DNA from: Oscillibacter sp.
GTDB taxonomy: Bacteria; Bacillota; Clostridia; Oscillospirales; Oscillospiraceae
DNA: 47,070 bases
Reading direction: 5' to 3'
NCBI GenBank assembly: GCA_020025475.1
Contig: JAHHSA010000008.1
Coordinates: forward strand, 1 to 47,070
Below are positions 37,924 to 46,214 of the stretch, piece by piece (position 1 is the stretch's first letter; every line of letters starts with the position of its first letter). The notes under the pieces were generated by a model. It saw only the letters and a list, made by a program, of their open reading frames with translations. It was not told where the DNA came from and ran no database searches. The translations under genes were made by a program, and so were the position numbers.

Positions 37924-39072
37924 ATGAAACAACCATTCCAACGCACCACGCCTCTTGTGCGGCGGCTGGAAGCCCTGGTCTTTGCCGCCGCCATTGTATG
38001 GGGCGTAACCGTAACTGCCGGGTCTGCGTCCGCGTCTGCCGCAGGACAAGCCCTGTTGGATGCCTTGCCGCTGCAAGCCCTGCAATGGACGCTAGGAAGT
38101 GTCCCCACTACACTTTCTCCAGCTGCTGCCATGACCATCGGAGAATCTCCACTGCTCCTCTCAGCCCAGCATGATATGTCTCTGCTGCGCTCCCATGAAG
38201 AAGAAACCACCCCGCCAGAGCAGACAGAGTGCCCGGACCCGGTGGTGGAGGAGCCGATTGCTGCCGCTCCTCAAGTGGATAACGGCGTCCCCGCCCGGAC
38301 GCTGATTCCCAGGAATTCCAGTGGTTACACTGTGGTGGGGAAGAGCTATATCAGCAGTACCCGGGAAGATACACTTTCTGCCAAAGCACTGGAAACGCCT
38401 TTTTCCACACGTCTGGCCCCGGAGGGGCCACAGTTGCTGATAGTCCATACCCATGGCAGCGAAGCCTATACCCCCGCAGATGCCACCGGCATTGTCTGGT
38501 CCGGCAATCATCGGTCCACAGATACCCGGTGCAGCGTGGTACGGGTGGGAGACGCGATGGCGGATGTGTTCAGCAAGGCAGGTATCTCCGTTCTCCACGA
38601 CCGCACTCTCTATGACTATCCCAATTACAAAGGGTCCTATGACCGCTCCCTGGAGGGGATCAACCGCCATCTGAAGGACCATCCCTCCATCCGCTTTGTG
38701 CTGGACATCCACCGGGATGCCATTGAGGACAAGGCCGGAAACCAGTATAAGGTGCTCTCAGACATAAAGGGCGTAGACTCCGCGGCCCAAATGACCCTGG
38801 TGGTGGGGAGCGATGGCAGCGGCCTTCCACATGCCAACTGGATAGAAAACCTGCGTCTGGCAGTAGCCCTTCAAAATGCGACACTGGAGCAGTATCCTAC
38901 CCTGATGCGCCCCATTTTGCTGCGGAAGTCCCGTTACAATCAGCATGTCACACCTGGGGCCCTGCTGGTAGAGGTAGGCGCCGCCGGAAACTCTCCGGAA
39001 GAGGCAGAGCTGGCTGGCCGACTCTTGGCGCAAAAGCTGTCGGAGCTTCTGCTGCATCCGGAAGAATCCTGA
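37924..39072 (+). CDS. spoIIP: stage II sporulation protein P
   Basis: A 382-residue membrane-anchored peptidoglycan amidase and endopeptidase that, with SpoIID and SpoIIM, drives engulfment of the forespore. An N-terminal hydrophobic segment (about 12-40) anchors it; the catalytic domain starts at PQLLIVHTHGSEAYTP (about 178-193) and continues through STDTRCSVVRVGDAMADVFSKAGISVLHD, FVLDIHRDAIED and LLVEVGAAGNSPEEA, all SpoIIP hallmarks. ATG 37924 has GAGGTGA seven bases upstream. The gene proves an endospore-forming background. Confidence 0.95.
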   Translation: MKQPFQRTTPLVRRLEALVFAAAIVWGVTVTAGSASASAAGQALLDALPLQALQWTLGSVPTTLSPAAAMTIGESPLLLSAQHDMSLLRSHEEETTPPEQTECPDPVVEEPIAAAPQVDNGVPARTLIPRNSSGYTVVGKSYISSTREDTLSAKALETPFSTRLAPEGPQLLIVHTHGSEAYTPADATGIVWSGNHRSTDTRCSVVRVGDAMADVFSKAGISVLHDRTLYDYPNYKGSYDRSLEGINRHLKDHPSIRFVLDIHRDAIEDKAGNQYKVLSDIKGVDSAAQMTLVVGSDGSGLPHANWIENLRLAVALQNATLEQYPTLMRPILLRKSRYNQHVTPGALLVEVGAAGNSPEEAELAGRLLAQKLSELLLHPEES

Positions 39073-39159
39073 CCTGCTGGTTCATCCCATCTCTTCGCAA
39101 AGCCCCAGGGATTTACGCAGGTGGGAAATGTCTCTTAGCATCCGGTATTTTTCACCGTA

Positions 39160-39196
39160 CAACAAAAAGGCCCCCATCCAATTGGATGGGGGCCTC
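39160..39196 (-). terminator. terminator of the rpsF-ssb-rpsR operon
   Basis: AGGCCCCCATCC (39168-39179) and GGATGGGGGCCT (39184-39195) form a perfect 12-bp stem; on the minus strand TTTTTGTTG follows. Confidence 0.92.
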
Positions 39197-39219
39197 TGGT
39201 TTGTTAGCTTGTTACACGA

Positions 39220-39471
39220 TTAGTCGGTAACATAGGGCAGCAGAGCAATCTGACGAGCGCGCTTGATAGCCTCGGTCAGCTGACGCTGATGCATTGCGCA
39301 GGTACCGGTGGTACGACGGGGCAGGATCTTGGAACGCTCAGAAACAAAGCGACGCAGCTTAGCGGTATCCTTGTAATCGATGCTCTCGCACTTTTCAGCG
39401 CAGAACTGGCAAACCTTACGACGCTTGCCGCGCATGGGGCGAGCGGGTCTGGACTCACGATCAAAAGCCAT
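39220..39471 (-). CDS. rpsR: 30S ribosomal protein S18
   Basis: An 83-residue basic protein with the S18 core: KRRKVCQFCAEKCESIDYKDTAKLRRFVSERSKILPRRTTGTCAMHQRQLTEAIKRAR. The four cysteines are those of the zinc-binding type of S18. Third gene of the conserved rpsF-ssb-rpsR operon, 24 bp after ssb, with AAAGGAGG upstream. Confidence 0.98.
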   Translation of the reverse strand: MAFDRESRPARPMRGKRRKVCQFCAEKCESIDYKDTAKLRRFVSERSKILPRRTTGTCAMHQRQLTEAIKRARQIALLPYVTD

Positions 39472-39495
39472 GAAATGGTTCCTCCTTTATCAAAA

Positions 39496-39954
39496 TCAGA
39501 ACGGCAGTTCGCCGTCCTCATCGCCGATCTCGGCAAAGTCGGACTGTCCGCCCATGGGCTGCGCACTCATATGAGAGGCAGATGGAGCGGGAGTCCCATA
39601 GGAAGGAGCAGCACCGTAATCGCCGGCGCCGTCACGCTTGGAATCACCAAAGTAGACGTTGTCAGCCACGACCTCAGCACTTCTGCGCTTACCGCCGTCA
39701 CGGTCTGTCCAGTCGCGGATTTGCAGGCGGCCTTCCACAATGGCCATACGGCCCTTGGTAAAGTACTTGCTGACAAACTCCGCGGTGCTGCGCCAAGCCA
39801 CCACGTCAATAAAATCGGTCTCCTTCTCGCCGCTCTGGGACTTGAAATCCCGGTCGACAGCCAAGGAGAAAGACGTAACGGCAGTGCCGCTTCCGGTGCG
39901 GCGCAGCTCGGGGTCACGGGTCAGACGACCCATAAGAATAATCTTGTTGAGCAT
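39496..39954 (-). CDS. ssb: single-stranded DNA-binding protein
   Basis: A 152-residue SSB: an OB-fold at 1-105 (LNKIILMGRLTRDPELRRTGSG, FSLAVDRDF, FIDVVAWRSTAEFVSKYFTKGRMAIVEGRLQIRDW), a flexible Gly/Ala/Pro linker, and the acidic tip FAEIGDEDGELPF that recruits partner proteins. Between rpsF and rpsR, AAGGAGG nine bases before the ATG. Confidence 0.98.
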   Translation of the reverse strand: MLNKIILMGRLTRDPELRRTGSGTAVTSFSLAVDRDFKSQSGEKETDFIDVVAWRSTAEFVSKYFTKGRMAIVEGRLQIRDWTDRDGGKRRSAEVVADNVYFGDSKRDGAGDYGAAPSYGTPAPSASHMSAQPMGGQSDFAEIGDEDGELPF

Positions 39955-39971
39955 CCTGAACGGCCTCCTTA

Positions 39972-40268
39972 TTACTCGCCCTTGCAGACGATCAGGGAAC
40001 GCATAATGCCGTCAGCGATACGCAGCTTACGATCCAGCTCGCGGGGGAAGGAAGGCTCGCTGCTGAAAGTCATCAGCACGTAGTAGCCCTCGGTCTTGTA
40101 GTCGATGGGGTAAGCCAGCTTGCGGTTGCCCCACTCTTCCACCTCGACAGCGGAACCGTTCTGCTCAGCCAGGGACTTGAAGTTTGCAACGAGAGCTGCA
40201 ATGCCTTCCTCACCCTGTGCAGGGTCGATAATGTAAACGACCTCATAATTGGCAGAAACCTTTGCCAT
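39972..40268 (-). CDS. rpsF: 30S ribosomal protein S6
   Basis: A 98-residue S6 with NYEVVYIIDPAQGEEGIAALV, VEEWGNRKLAYPIDYKTEGYYVLMTF and LDRKLRIADGIMRSLIV. First gene of its operon. ATG 40268 lies eight bases after AGGAGG; the in-frame GTG at 40277 overlaps that site and is rejected. Its mRNA leader contains an inverted repeat at 40324-40340. Confidence 0.97.
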   Translation of the reverse strand: MAKVSANYEVVYIIDPAQGEEGIAALVANFKSLAEQNGSAVEVEEWGNRKLAYPIDYKTEGYYVLMTFSSEPSFPRELDRKLRIADGIMRSLIVCKGE

Positions 40269-40323
40269 GTTTTGCACCTCCTTTTGGACAGATGGCCCTC
40301 ATTCCTCAATGAGAGCAAGGATT

Positions 40324-40340
40324 GCTTGCAGACTGCAAGC
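40324..40340 (-). promoter_or_regulatory. inverted repeat in the rpsF leader
   Basis: GCTTGCAG-A-CTGCAAGC lies close to the predicted transcription start. Bacteria often regulate this operon by binding of S6:S18 to the leader, but the conserved bulge of that element was not recognised here. Confidence 0.35.
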
Positions 40341-40346
40341 TCTACT

Positions 40347-40374
40347 ATTATATAAAAAAGCAGCGAAATGTCAA
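40347..40374 (-). promoter_or_regulatory. promoter of the rpsF-ssb-rpsR operon
   Basis: Minus strand TTGACA (40369-40374), 16-bp spacer, TATAAT (40347-40352). Confidence 0.75.
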
Positions 40375-40489
40375 TAAAAAATTTCAATTTTTTTCGTTTT
40401 TTCGCAAAAAAGCGGGTATTGCTTGTCCAGAACGCCAGATATTGTGCCAAACATCGAAAAATGCCACAAGCTTATCCCCTCGTTAAGGG

Positions 40490-40520
40490 CAAAAACGGAG
40501 CGTTCTTTTTGAACGCTCCG
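40490..40520 (-). terminator. terminator of the GlsB-like gene
   Basis: CGGAGCGTTC (40496-40505) pairs with GAACGCTCCG (40511-40520); on the minus strand TTTTTGCCC follows. Confidence 0.85.
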
Positions 40521-40531
40521 CCCTTTTGTCA

Positions 40532-40768
40532 TCAAAACAGCTTTCGAACCAACCAGATGAAGAGGCATGCGCCCACAATATCCACCAGCAAATTGGCAAA
40601 CATTCCATAGGCGTAAAATCCGAAGAGTCCAAACACGATGCTGCCAATGAAGGAGCCCACCACGCCGATGATCATATTGCGCAGGAGGGTTCCCTCCGCA
40701 TGCATCAGTCTGCCAGCAATCCAGCCCACCAGGGCACCCATAATCAGGGAAGCAATGATATGAAACAT
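40532..40768 (-). CDS. GlsB/YeaQ/YmgE-family small membrane protein
   Basis: A 78-residue protein with three membrane helices and the family pattern ASLIMGALVGWIAGRLMHAEG, IIGVVGSFIGSIVFGLFGF and ANLLVDIVGACLFIWLVRKLF. These transglycosylase-associated-family proteins are linked to envelope stress; their biochemical role is unknown. AGAGAGGATTACAT precedes the ATG. Single gene with terminator. Confidence 0.9.
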   Translation of the reverse strand: MFHIIASLIMGALVGWIAGRLMHAEGTLLRNMIIGVVGSFIGSIVFGLFGFYAYGMFANLLVDIVGACLFIWLVRKLF

Positions 40769-40798
40769 ATGTAATCCTCTCTTTGTATGTCTTTTAGA

Positions 40799-41422
40799 TC
40801 AGTCAGCGATATACTCGCGCACACGGTAAACTGCGCCAATCTCATCCTCGCAGATCTTCCGGCAGTTTTCGATCTCCTCCTGGGAGATGGTGTCCACCAC
40901 AGTCATCATCACCTTGGGAACATAGTGCGTCAGCTCCCTGGCGAAGTCCTTCATGGCCTGATAGGCGCCTTCCTGCACGGGATGACACAGGGCGTCATAC
41001 TTGTCGGAAGAATCCGTATTCAGGGAGATGGACACCATATCAAATCGGTCCTTGAAGTCCGGGGCAATGTTGCGGCCGTTGATGAGGCTGCCGGTGCCGT
41101 TGGTGTCCATACGGGTGTAGGGCTTCTTGCCCTTGGCCTTCAGCTGATCAATCACCCAGCAGATGTCGTCAATACGGTAGCTGGGCTCTCCGAAGCCGCA
41201 GAACACCAGCTGCGCATACCGGGAAAGGTCCCAGCTCTCAATGGATGCCAGGATCTCCTCTCTGGTAGGCTCCCGCACCAGCCACAGGTTGTCGTTATAA
41301 ATGCTGCCGCCGCTTTTCTTGTTGTGACGCAGGCAGAATTCACAGGCAAAGTTACAGCGGTTGGTGGTATTCACATAGAGATTGCCGCCGTATTCATATG
41401 TAATCGTAAATCCCTTTTCCAT
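40799..41422 (-). CDS. TatD-linked radical SAM protein
   Basis: A 207-residue radical SAM protein with the cluster motif CNFACEFC (around residues 23-30) and FCGFGEPSYR, DTNGTG and SISLNTDSSDKYD, of the short subfamily regularly encoded next to tatD. The enzyme's substrate is unknown. It follows tatD by 6 bp on the same strand, which supports assignment to that subfamily. Confidence 0.87.
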   Translation of the reverse strand: MEKGFTITYEYGGNLYVNTTNRCNFACEFCLRHNKKSGGSIYNDNLWLVREPTREEILASIESWDLSRYAQLVFCGFGEPSYRIDDICWVIDQLKAKGKKPYTRMDTNGTGSLINGRNIAPDFKDRFDMVSISLNTDSSDKYDALCHPVQEGAYQAMKDFARELTHYVPKVMMTVVDTISQEEIENCRKICEDEIGAVYRVREYIAD

Positions 41423-41428
41423 AAAAAG

Positions 41429-42211
41429 TCACACCTTTTCAAGCTCTGTCAGACCATAAAGCCGCAGGCCGTTTTCCCAGGTAATCCGGGTCATTTCCTC
41501 TGTGGTGACGCCCTTCCACTCGGCCAGCTTCTCCACCACGTAGGGCAGATACCGGCTGTCGTTCCGTTTGCCCCGATAGGGGACAGGGGTCAGGTAGGGA
41601 GAATCCGTCTCGATGACGATGCGGTCCAGCGGGGTGATAGCGGCCACCTCCGGAGCCCGTCGGGCGTTTTTATAGGTAATGGGGCCGTCAAAGCCCAAAT
41701 ACCAGCCTCTCTTCAACAGCTCAGCGGCCATTTCCGGGCTGCCCGAAAAACAATGCAGGACGCCCCGGACATCGGGATATTCCAAAATGACCGCCATGGT
41801 GTCCCCGTGTGCCTCCCGGTCGTGAATGATGACCGGGAGCTTCATCTCCCGGGCCAGCTCCATCTGGCGGCGGAAAATTGCCCGCTGAACCTCCCGTTCG
41901 GGGTTTCCCTCCCAGTAGTAGTCCAGGCCGATCTCTCCAATGGCAACTACCTTTTCCTGTTGTGCCAGCGTCCGCAGCTCCTCCAGATCCGCCTCCGTGA
42001 CGGCCCCGCACTCCTCGGGATGGATACCCACCGCTGCGTACACATGGGGATATTTCTCCGCCAGAGCCACCGCCGCACGGGAGGTCGGCACATCACAGCC
42101 GGGATTCACCACCAGACAAACACCGCTCTCGGGCAGGGCAGAGAGCACCGCATCCCGATCCTCATCAAATTGTTCCGCATCAAAATGTGCGTGAGTATCA
42201 AACAGGGGCAT
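41429..42211 (-). CDS. tatD: TatD-family metal-dependent hydrolase (DNase)
   Basis: A 260-residue TIM-barrel hydrolase: DTHAHFD with the first metal ligands (about 4-10), GIHPEECG, AIGEIGLDYYW with the metal-binding Glu, PVIIHDREAHGDT, LHCFSGSPEMA and VIETDSPYLTPVPYRGKRN. TatD proteins are 3'-5' exonucleases or D-aminoacyl-related hydrolases in quality control. ATG 42211 has GAGGTG eight bases upstream; the frame stays open to 42388 but without a site. Confidence 0.94.
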   Translation of the reverse strand: MPLFDTHAHFDAEQFDEDRDAVLSALPESGVCLVVNPGCDVPTSRAAVALAEKYPHVYAAVGIHPEECGAVTEADLEELRTLAQQEKVVAIGEIGLDYYWEGNPEREVQRAIFRRQMELAREMKLPVIIHDREAHGDTMAVILEYPDVRGVLHCFSGSPEMAAELLKRGWYLGFDGPITYKNARRAPEVAAITPLDRIVIETDSPYLTPVPYRGKRNDSRYLPYVVEKLAEWKGVTTEEMTRITWENGLRLYGLTELEKV

Positions 42212-42401
42212 GGTTTCACCTCTCATAATTCTACAGGTATGATACCATGATACGCGATAAAGAAAAAGGGCCAAATGGTAAATTTTCCACCGTGTCAGCC
42301 AAGTTTGTATACGGTTCTGCCCGTGCTGTCCTGGCCCAAACGCGGCAAACTCGCGCAAAAAAAGGACATCCGAAGGATGTCCTTTCATGCAATCAACACG
42401 A

Positions 42402-42665
42402 TCAGCCGATCTGATTGAGCTTCAGGGTCATGGCACTCTTCTTGTGAGCGGCCGTGTTCTTGTGCAGAACGCCCTTGGCAACAGCCTGATCGACTTTCTT
42501 CACTGCAACCTTGTAAGCGCCATCGGCCTCGGTGCGATTGCCTTCTGCGGCAGCGACCTCGAACTTCTTGATGGCGGTTCTCAGCTCGGACTTCGTGGCC
42601 TTATTGCGGGCATTGTGCACCTCACCGATCAGAACGCGCTTCTTGGCAGACTTGATATTCGGCAA
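42402..42665 (-). CDS. rpsT: 30S ribosomal protein S20 (TTG start)
   Basis: An 87-residue basic helical protein: PNIKSAKKRVLIGEVHNARNKATKSELRTAIKKF and the closing GVLHKNTAAHKKSAMTLKLNQ identify S20. The family starts with M-P-N-I-K-S, which here begins at a TTG codon at 42665, preceded by AAGGAGG with an eight-base gap; the upstream ATG 42686 lies within that site and would add seven foreign residues. Promoter at 42729-42757. Confidence 0.96.
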   Translation of the reverse strand: MPNIKSAKKRVLIGEVHNARNKATKSELRTAIKKFEVAAAEGNRTEADGAYKVAVKKVDQAVAKGVLHKNTAAHKKSAMTLKLNQIG

Positions 42666-42728
42666 ACCAAACACCTCCTTAGGCAAAATAATGATGTGGC
42701 AGATACAACTACCACCATGCAGATTGAT

Positions 42729-42757
42729 ATTTTAACAGGGAACGTTCCAAAAAGCAA
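42729..42757 (-). promoter_or_regulatory. promoter of rpsT
   Basis: Minus strand TTGCTT (42752-42757), 17-bp spacer, TAAAAT (42729-42734). The spacer contains the palindrome GGAACGTTCC. Confidence 0.6.
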
Positions 42758-42858
42758 GTGTTTTTTTGCAATTTATGTTCACTTTTTGTATATTGTGTTT
42801 CGAGATGCGAATCATAGGTACAAGACCACAAGATTTAGTGTACCTGAGGAGGGATTTC

Positions 42859-43755
42859 TTGTTTGAAAAGCGAACAGATCTGGCCCTGGAGGCCAGAGAA
42901 CTCTGGCAGGAGTCGCCAGAGCGAACCACCCGATTGTCCGGTGTGAAAGCGGCAAAACACAAATCCGAGGGCTATCCCATTACCAAAGTCGATATTCTCA
43001 ACGAAAAAGGAGCGGCAGCTCTGGGCAAGCCGGAGGGGTCCTATCTCACCGTAGATCTCACTACTTTCTGGCAGCGCAAACCCGACTTTTTTCCAAGAGC
43101 CGTCCGGGCAGTGGGCAGTGAGCTCAAGACCTTGCTGCCGGAGGCAGGAGCTGCCCTGGTAATCGGTCTGGGAAACCGGGCCATGACCCCCGACGCAGTC
43201 GGTCCTCTGGCACTGGACAGCGTGCTGATTACCCGACATTTGATTGCCTCTCAGCCCCGTCACTTCTCCGGATTTCGGCCGGTGGCCGCCTTCCGCACCG
43301 GGGTACTGGGCACCACCGGTCTGGAATCTGCCGAGACCGTCCAGGCCCTGGTGGAAAAGCTCTCCCCCTCCGTGGTCATTGCCATTGACGCGCTGGCTTC
43401 CCGGCGTCTTGGTCGTGTCTGCACCACCATCCAGCTCTCCGACGCCGGCATTATCCCCGGCTCTGGTGTGGGCAATCACCGGGAGGCTCTGAATCAAGAG
43501 ACACTGGGGGTGCCTGTGATCGCTGTAGGCGTCCCCACTGTAGTGGATGCCGCAACGCTGGCCGCGGATTTGATTGAGGAGTCCGGCGGGGGAGAGGTGG
43601 ATGAAAGCCGTCTCCGCAGTGTAGGGCTCCCCCTGATGGTAACCCCCCGGGAAATCGACGCCCAGGTCCGGGATCTTGCCAAAGTGGTGGGCTACAGCCT
43701 CAACTGGGCCTTGCAGGACCTGGACATTGAGGACATCAACGCCCTTCTATCATAA
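42859..43755 (+). CDS. gpr: spore germination protease GPR (TTG start)
   Basis: A 298-residue aspartic-type protease (family A25) that degrades small acid-soluble spore proteins at germination. Seen: RTDLALEARE near the start, VIGLGNRAMTPDAVGPLALD and VIAIDALASR carrying the presumed catalytic Asp residues, GIIPGSGVGNHREALN and VGVPTVVDA, all typical. The family starts a few residues before RTDLA, pointing to the TTG at 42859, seven bases after GAGGAGG; an in-frame ATG at 42805 would add 18 residues and lacks a site. Divergent from rpsT. A forespore sigma factor promoter is expected but was not identified with confidence. Confidence 0.94.
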   Translation: MFEKRTDLALEARELWQESPERTTRLSGVKAAKHKSEGYPITKVDILNEKGAAALGKPEGSYLTVDLTTFWQRKPDFFPRAVRAVGSELKTLLPEAGAALVIGLGNRAMTPDAVGPLALDSVLITRHLIASQPRHFSGFRPVAAFRTGVLGTTGLESAETVQALVEKLSPSVVIAIDALASRRLGRVCTTIQLSDAGIIPGSGVGNHREALNQETLGVPVIAVGVPTVVDAATLAADLIEESGGGEVDESRLRSVGLPLMVTPREIDAQVRDLAKVVGYSLNWALQDLDIEDINALLS

Positions 43756-43800
43756 AAAAGCACGGTGCATAGCCGTCCTTCAGGCTGTCTTTTCAATCCA

Positions 43801-44556
43801 TCAGATATCCAGATCCAGTAGCACCGGGCAGTGATCACTGCCATAAACATCGCTGAGAATACGGGCATCCTTGATCTTATCCCGCAGACGGTCAGACACC
43901 AGAAAATAGTCGATTCGCCAACCGGCATTGTTCTTCCGTGCGTTGAACCGATAGCTCCACCAGGAATAGGCCCCGGTCAGGTCAGGATTCAGGTACCGGA
44001 AGGTATCCGTAAAGCCGCTGGAGAGCAGCTTCGTCATTTTTTCCCGCTCCTCGTCAGAGAAACCGGGATTCTTCCGGTTGCTCTTGGGGTTTTTCAGGTC
44101 AATCTCCTGATGGGCCACGTTCATATCGCCGCAGATGACCACTGGCTTCCCTTTGTCCAGCTCCATGACGTAAGCCCGGAACGCATCGTCCCACTCCATC
44201 CGGTAGGGGAGACGGGCCAGTTCCTCCTTGGAGTTGGGGGTGTAGACCGTCACCAGGTAAAACGCTGGAAACTCGGCGGTGATACACCGTCCCTCGCCCA
44301 CATGTGCCGGGTCGTTGATATCATACGTGACATGAACCGGCTCGGTTTTGGAGAAAATAGCCGTGCCGGAATACCCCTTTTTCTCTGCAGCATTCCAGTA
44401 TTCCCAGTAATCGCCCAGATCGATGTCCGCCTGGTCCGGCTGCATCTTGGTCTCCTGCAGGCAGCAGCAGTCCGGAGACTCTGCGGAGAGAAAATCCAGA
44501 AATCCCTTTTTCACGCAGGCTCGCAGTCCGTTTACGTTCCAGGAAATCAACTTCAT
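43801..44556 (-). CDS. xth: exodeoxyribonuclease III / AP endonuclease
   Basis: A 251-residue member of the ExoIII/APE1 family of DNA repair nucleases: KLISWNVNGLRACVKKGF, LQETKMQ with the metal-binding Glu, GYSGTAIFSK, VTVYTPNS, VICGDMNVAH, GFTDTFRYLNPDLTGAYSWWSYR, GWRIDYFLVS and GSDHCPVLLDLD. ATG 44556 is chosen for GGGGGAG upstream. Convergent with gpr. The window thus encodes both classes of AP endonuclease (see nfo). Confidence 0.95.
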   Translation of the reverse strand: MKLISWNVNGLRACVKKGFLDFLSAESPDCCCLQETKMQPDQADIDLGDYWEYWNAAEKKGYSGTAIFSKTEPVHVTYDINDPAHVGEGRCITAEFPAFYLVTVYTPNSKEELARLPYRMEWDDAFRAYVMELDKGKPVVICGDMNVAHQEIDLKNPKSNRKNPGFSDEEREKMTKLLSSGFTDTFRYLNPDLTGAYSWWSYRFNARKNNAGWRIDYFLVSDRLRDKIKDARILSDVYGSDHCPVLLDLDI

Positions 44557-44681
44557 CTGTGTGCTCCCCCTCATTGAATGGTATGATTTTTCACATTGTA
44601 GCGGATATTTTGGGAAAAATCAATTGCCTGTCCGTTTCAAAGCGAGTACAGTATAGGTATATCGAAACGGAGGGAAGAGAC

Positions 44682-46055
44682 ATGAAACCGGACAAGGGTT
44701 TACGGAATATGACTGTGGGCAGCCCGGCAGGGCACCTGTTTGCCTTTGCGCTGCCGCTGCTGCTGGGCAGCTTTCTCCAGCAGCTCTACAATATGGTGGA
44801 TGCCTGGGTAGTCGGCAAGTACGTGGGGGACGCAGCCCTGGCTGCCGTTGGCATCGGCTTTCCGGTTCTGTTCATGTTCTCGTCACTCTTCATGGGCCTT
44901 TCCAGCGGCGGCACCGTTGTCATCTCTCAGTTTTATGGTGCCGGGGATCTGAAACGGGTCAGGGATACCATTGACACCGTCTATACCACTTTTATGCTCT
45001 CCATCCTGCCCATCACCGCAGCCGCCGTGCTGCTGGTCAAACCCATGTTGTTCGTTCTGCGGGTGAAGGCAGGCGCCTACAATGAAGCTTGGCTCTATCT
45101 CACCGTTGTCTGCGCCGGTCTGCTGGGCAACATCGGCTACAACCTGAACTCGGGCATTCTGGGTGGTCTGGGCAACACCCGCACCACCCTTCTTTTTCTT
45201 TGTGTCTCGTCCATTCTGAATATTGTCCTGGATCTGACTTTCGTGATTGTGTGCGGCTGGGGCGTCTTTGGTGTGGCCTTTGCCACCATCCTGGCGCAGG
45301 CTGTCAGCTGGCTCTTCGGTCTCTTCTACATCAACCACAAATATCCACAGCTCTCCATCCGTCCCCTCTGTTTCCACTTCGACAAGGAGCTGTTTCGAGA
45401 AATCATGGGTATCGGCCTGCCGGCGGGCATTCAGATGTCCCTGGTGGCTCTGGGCTCCATGCTGGTCATGAGCAAAGTCAACACCTTCGGCGAGGAGTTC
45501 ACCGCCGGTTACAACGTGGGTGTCCGGCTGGATCAGCTGGCCTTTCTGCCCATTCAGTCACTGGCCAACGCCGCCACAGCCTTCGTCGGGCAAAACATCG
45601 GTGCAGAGAAGCCAAACCGGGCCCGGCAAGGCATCCGGGTAGTGGTCACCTCCGCCTGTATCTGGGCGCTGGTCATGACCGCCGTCTTATTCGTGTTCAG
45701 CCCCCAACTGGTGGCAGAATTCTCCACAACCCCCGCCGTCATCCACGGCGGCACATTGTACCTGCGGAGCATTATGCCCTTCTACATTCTCTTTGCTGTG
45801 CTCTTCTCCCTCAATAACGCTATGCGGGGAGCCGGCGACAGCGTGTTTCCCATGGTGAATGCCATTCTGTCCCTAATCCTGCTCCGCATCCCGGCAGTCT
45901 ATCTGCTGGCCAACCACTTCGGGCCGGATGTCATGTTCGTGGGCTACGGTGTGGGCTGGGCACTGGGTTTTATCCTCTCTATCCACCACTATTTGTCCGG
46001 AAAATGGCTTCGCAAGGGCAGCCTTGCCGTCAAGGACCATTCGGTTCCCTCCTGA
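44682..46055 (+). CDS. MATE-family multidrug/cation efflux protein
   Basis: A 457-residue, 12-helix efflux protein of the MATE family (DinF/NorM-like clostridial branch): GHLFAFALPLLLGSFLQQLYNMVDAWVVGKYVGDAALAAVGIGFPVLF at the start, GLSSGGTVVISQFYGAG, and in the second half GLPAGIQMSLVALGSMLV and NAATAFVGQNIGAEK. It exchanges sodium or protons for organic cations. ATG 44682 follows GGAGGGA by eight bases. Single gene; no regulator adjacent. Confidence 0.92.
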   Translation: MKPDKGLRNMTVGSPAGHLFAFALPLLLGSFLQQLYNMVDAWVVGKYVGDAALAAVGIGFPVLFMFSSLFMGLSSGGTVVISQFYGAGDLKRVRDTIDTVYTTFMLSILPITAAAVLLVKPMLFVLRVKAGAYNEAWLYLTVVCAGLLGNIGYNLNSGILGGLGNTRTTLLFLCVSSILNIVLDLTFVIVCGWGVFGVAFATILAQAVSWLFGLFYINHKYPQLSIRPLCFHFDKELFREIMGIGLPAGIQMSLVALGSMLVMSKVNTFGEEFTAGYNVGVRLDQLAFLPIQSLANAATAFVGQNIGAEKPNRARQGIRVVVTSACIWALVMTAVLFVFSPQLVAEFSTTPAVIHGGTLYLRSIMPFYILFAVLFSLNNAMRGAGDSVFPMVNAILSLILLRIPAVYLLANHFGPDVMFVGYGVGWALGFILSIHHYLSGKWLRKGSLAVKDHSVPS

Positions 46056-46101
46056 TAGGCTTGTTTTTTGCCCAATAGTTGTGAAATCACCAGAGGATGT
46101 C

Positions 46102-46130
46102 TTGTTATTCTCTGGGACATTCTATATAAT
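46102..46130 (+). promoter_or_regulatory. promoter of metG
   Basis: TTGTTA (46102-46107), 17-bp spacer, TATAAT (46125-46130). The leader of about 78 bases is too short for a T-box. Confidence 0.7.
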
Positions 46131-46214
46131 ACTGCATATTGGAGCAAAGTCATCCTTTGGTCCAAATCCCGGCGCTCTTCCATTCGGAGCTGCCGTTAAA
46201 AAGGAGAAGATCCC

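Noticed and set aside
40269..40346. S6:S18-binding leader element upstream of rpsF.
   Set aside because: An inverted repeat is present, but the conserved bulged CCG-containing structure was not recognised, so only the repeat is reported.
42780..42858. Forespore sigma-G promoter for gpr using TGTATA and CATAGGTA.
   Set aside because: The spacing is about 20 bp and the -10 element is out of register with CATNNTA.
46131..46214. T-box leader upstream of metG.
   Set aside because: The leader from the predicted promoter is only about 78 bases, with no T-box sequence or terminator.
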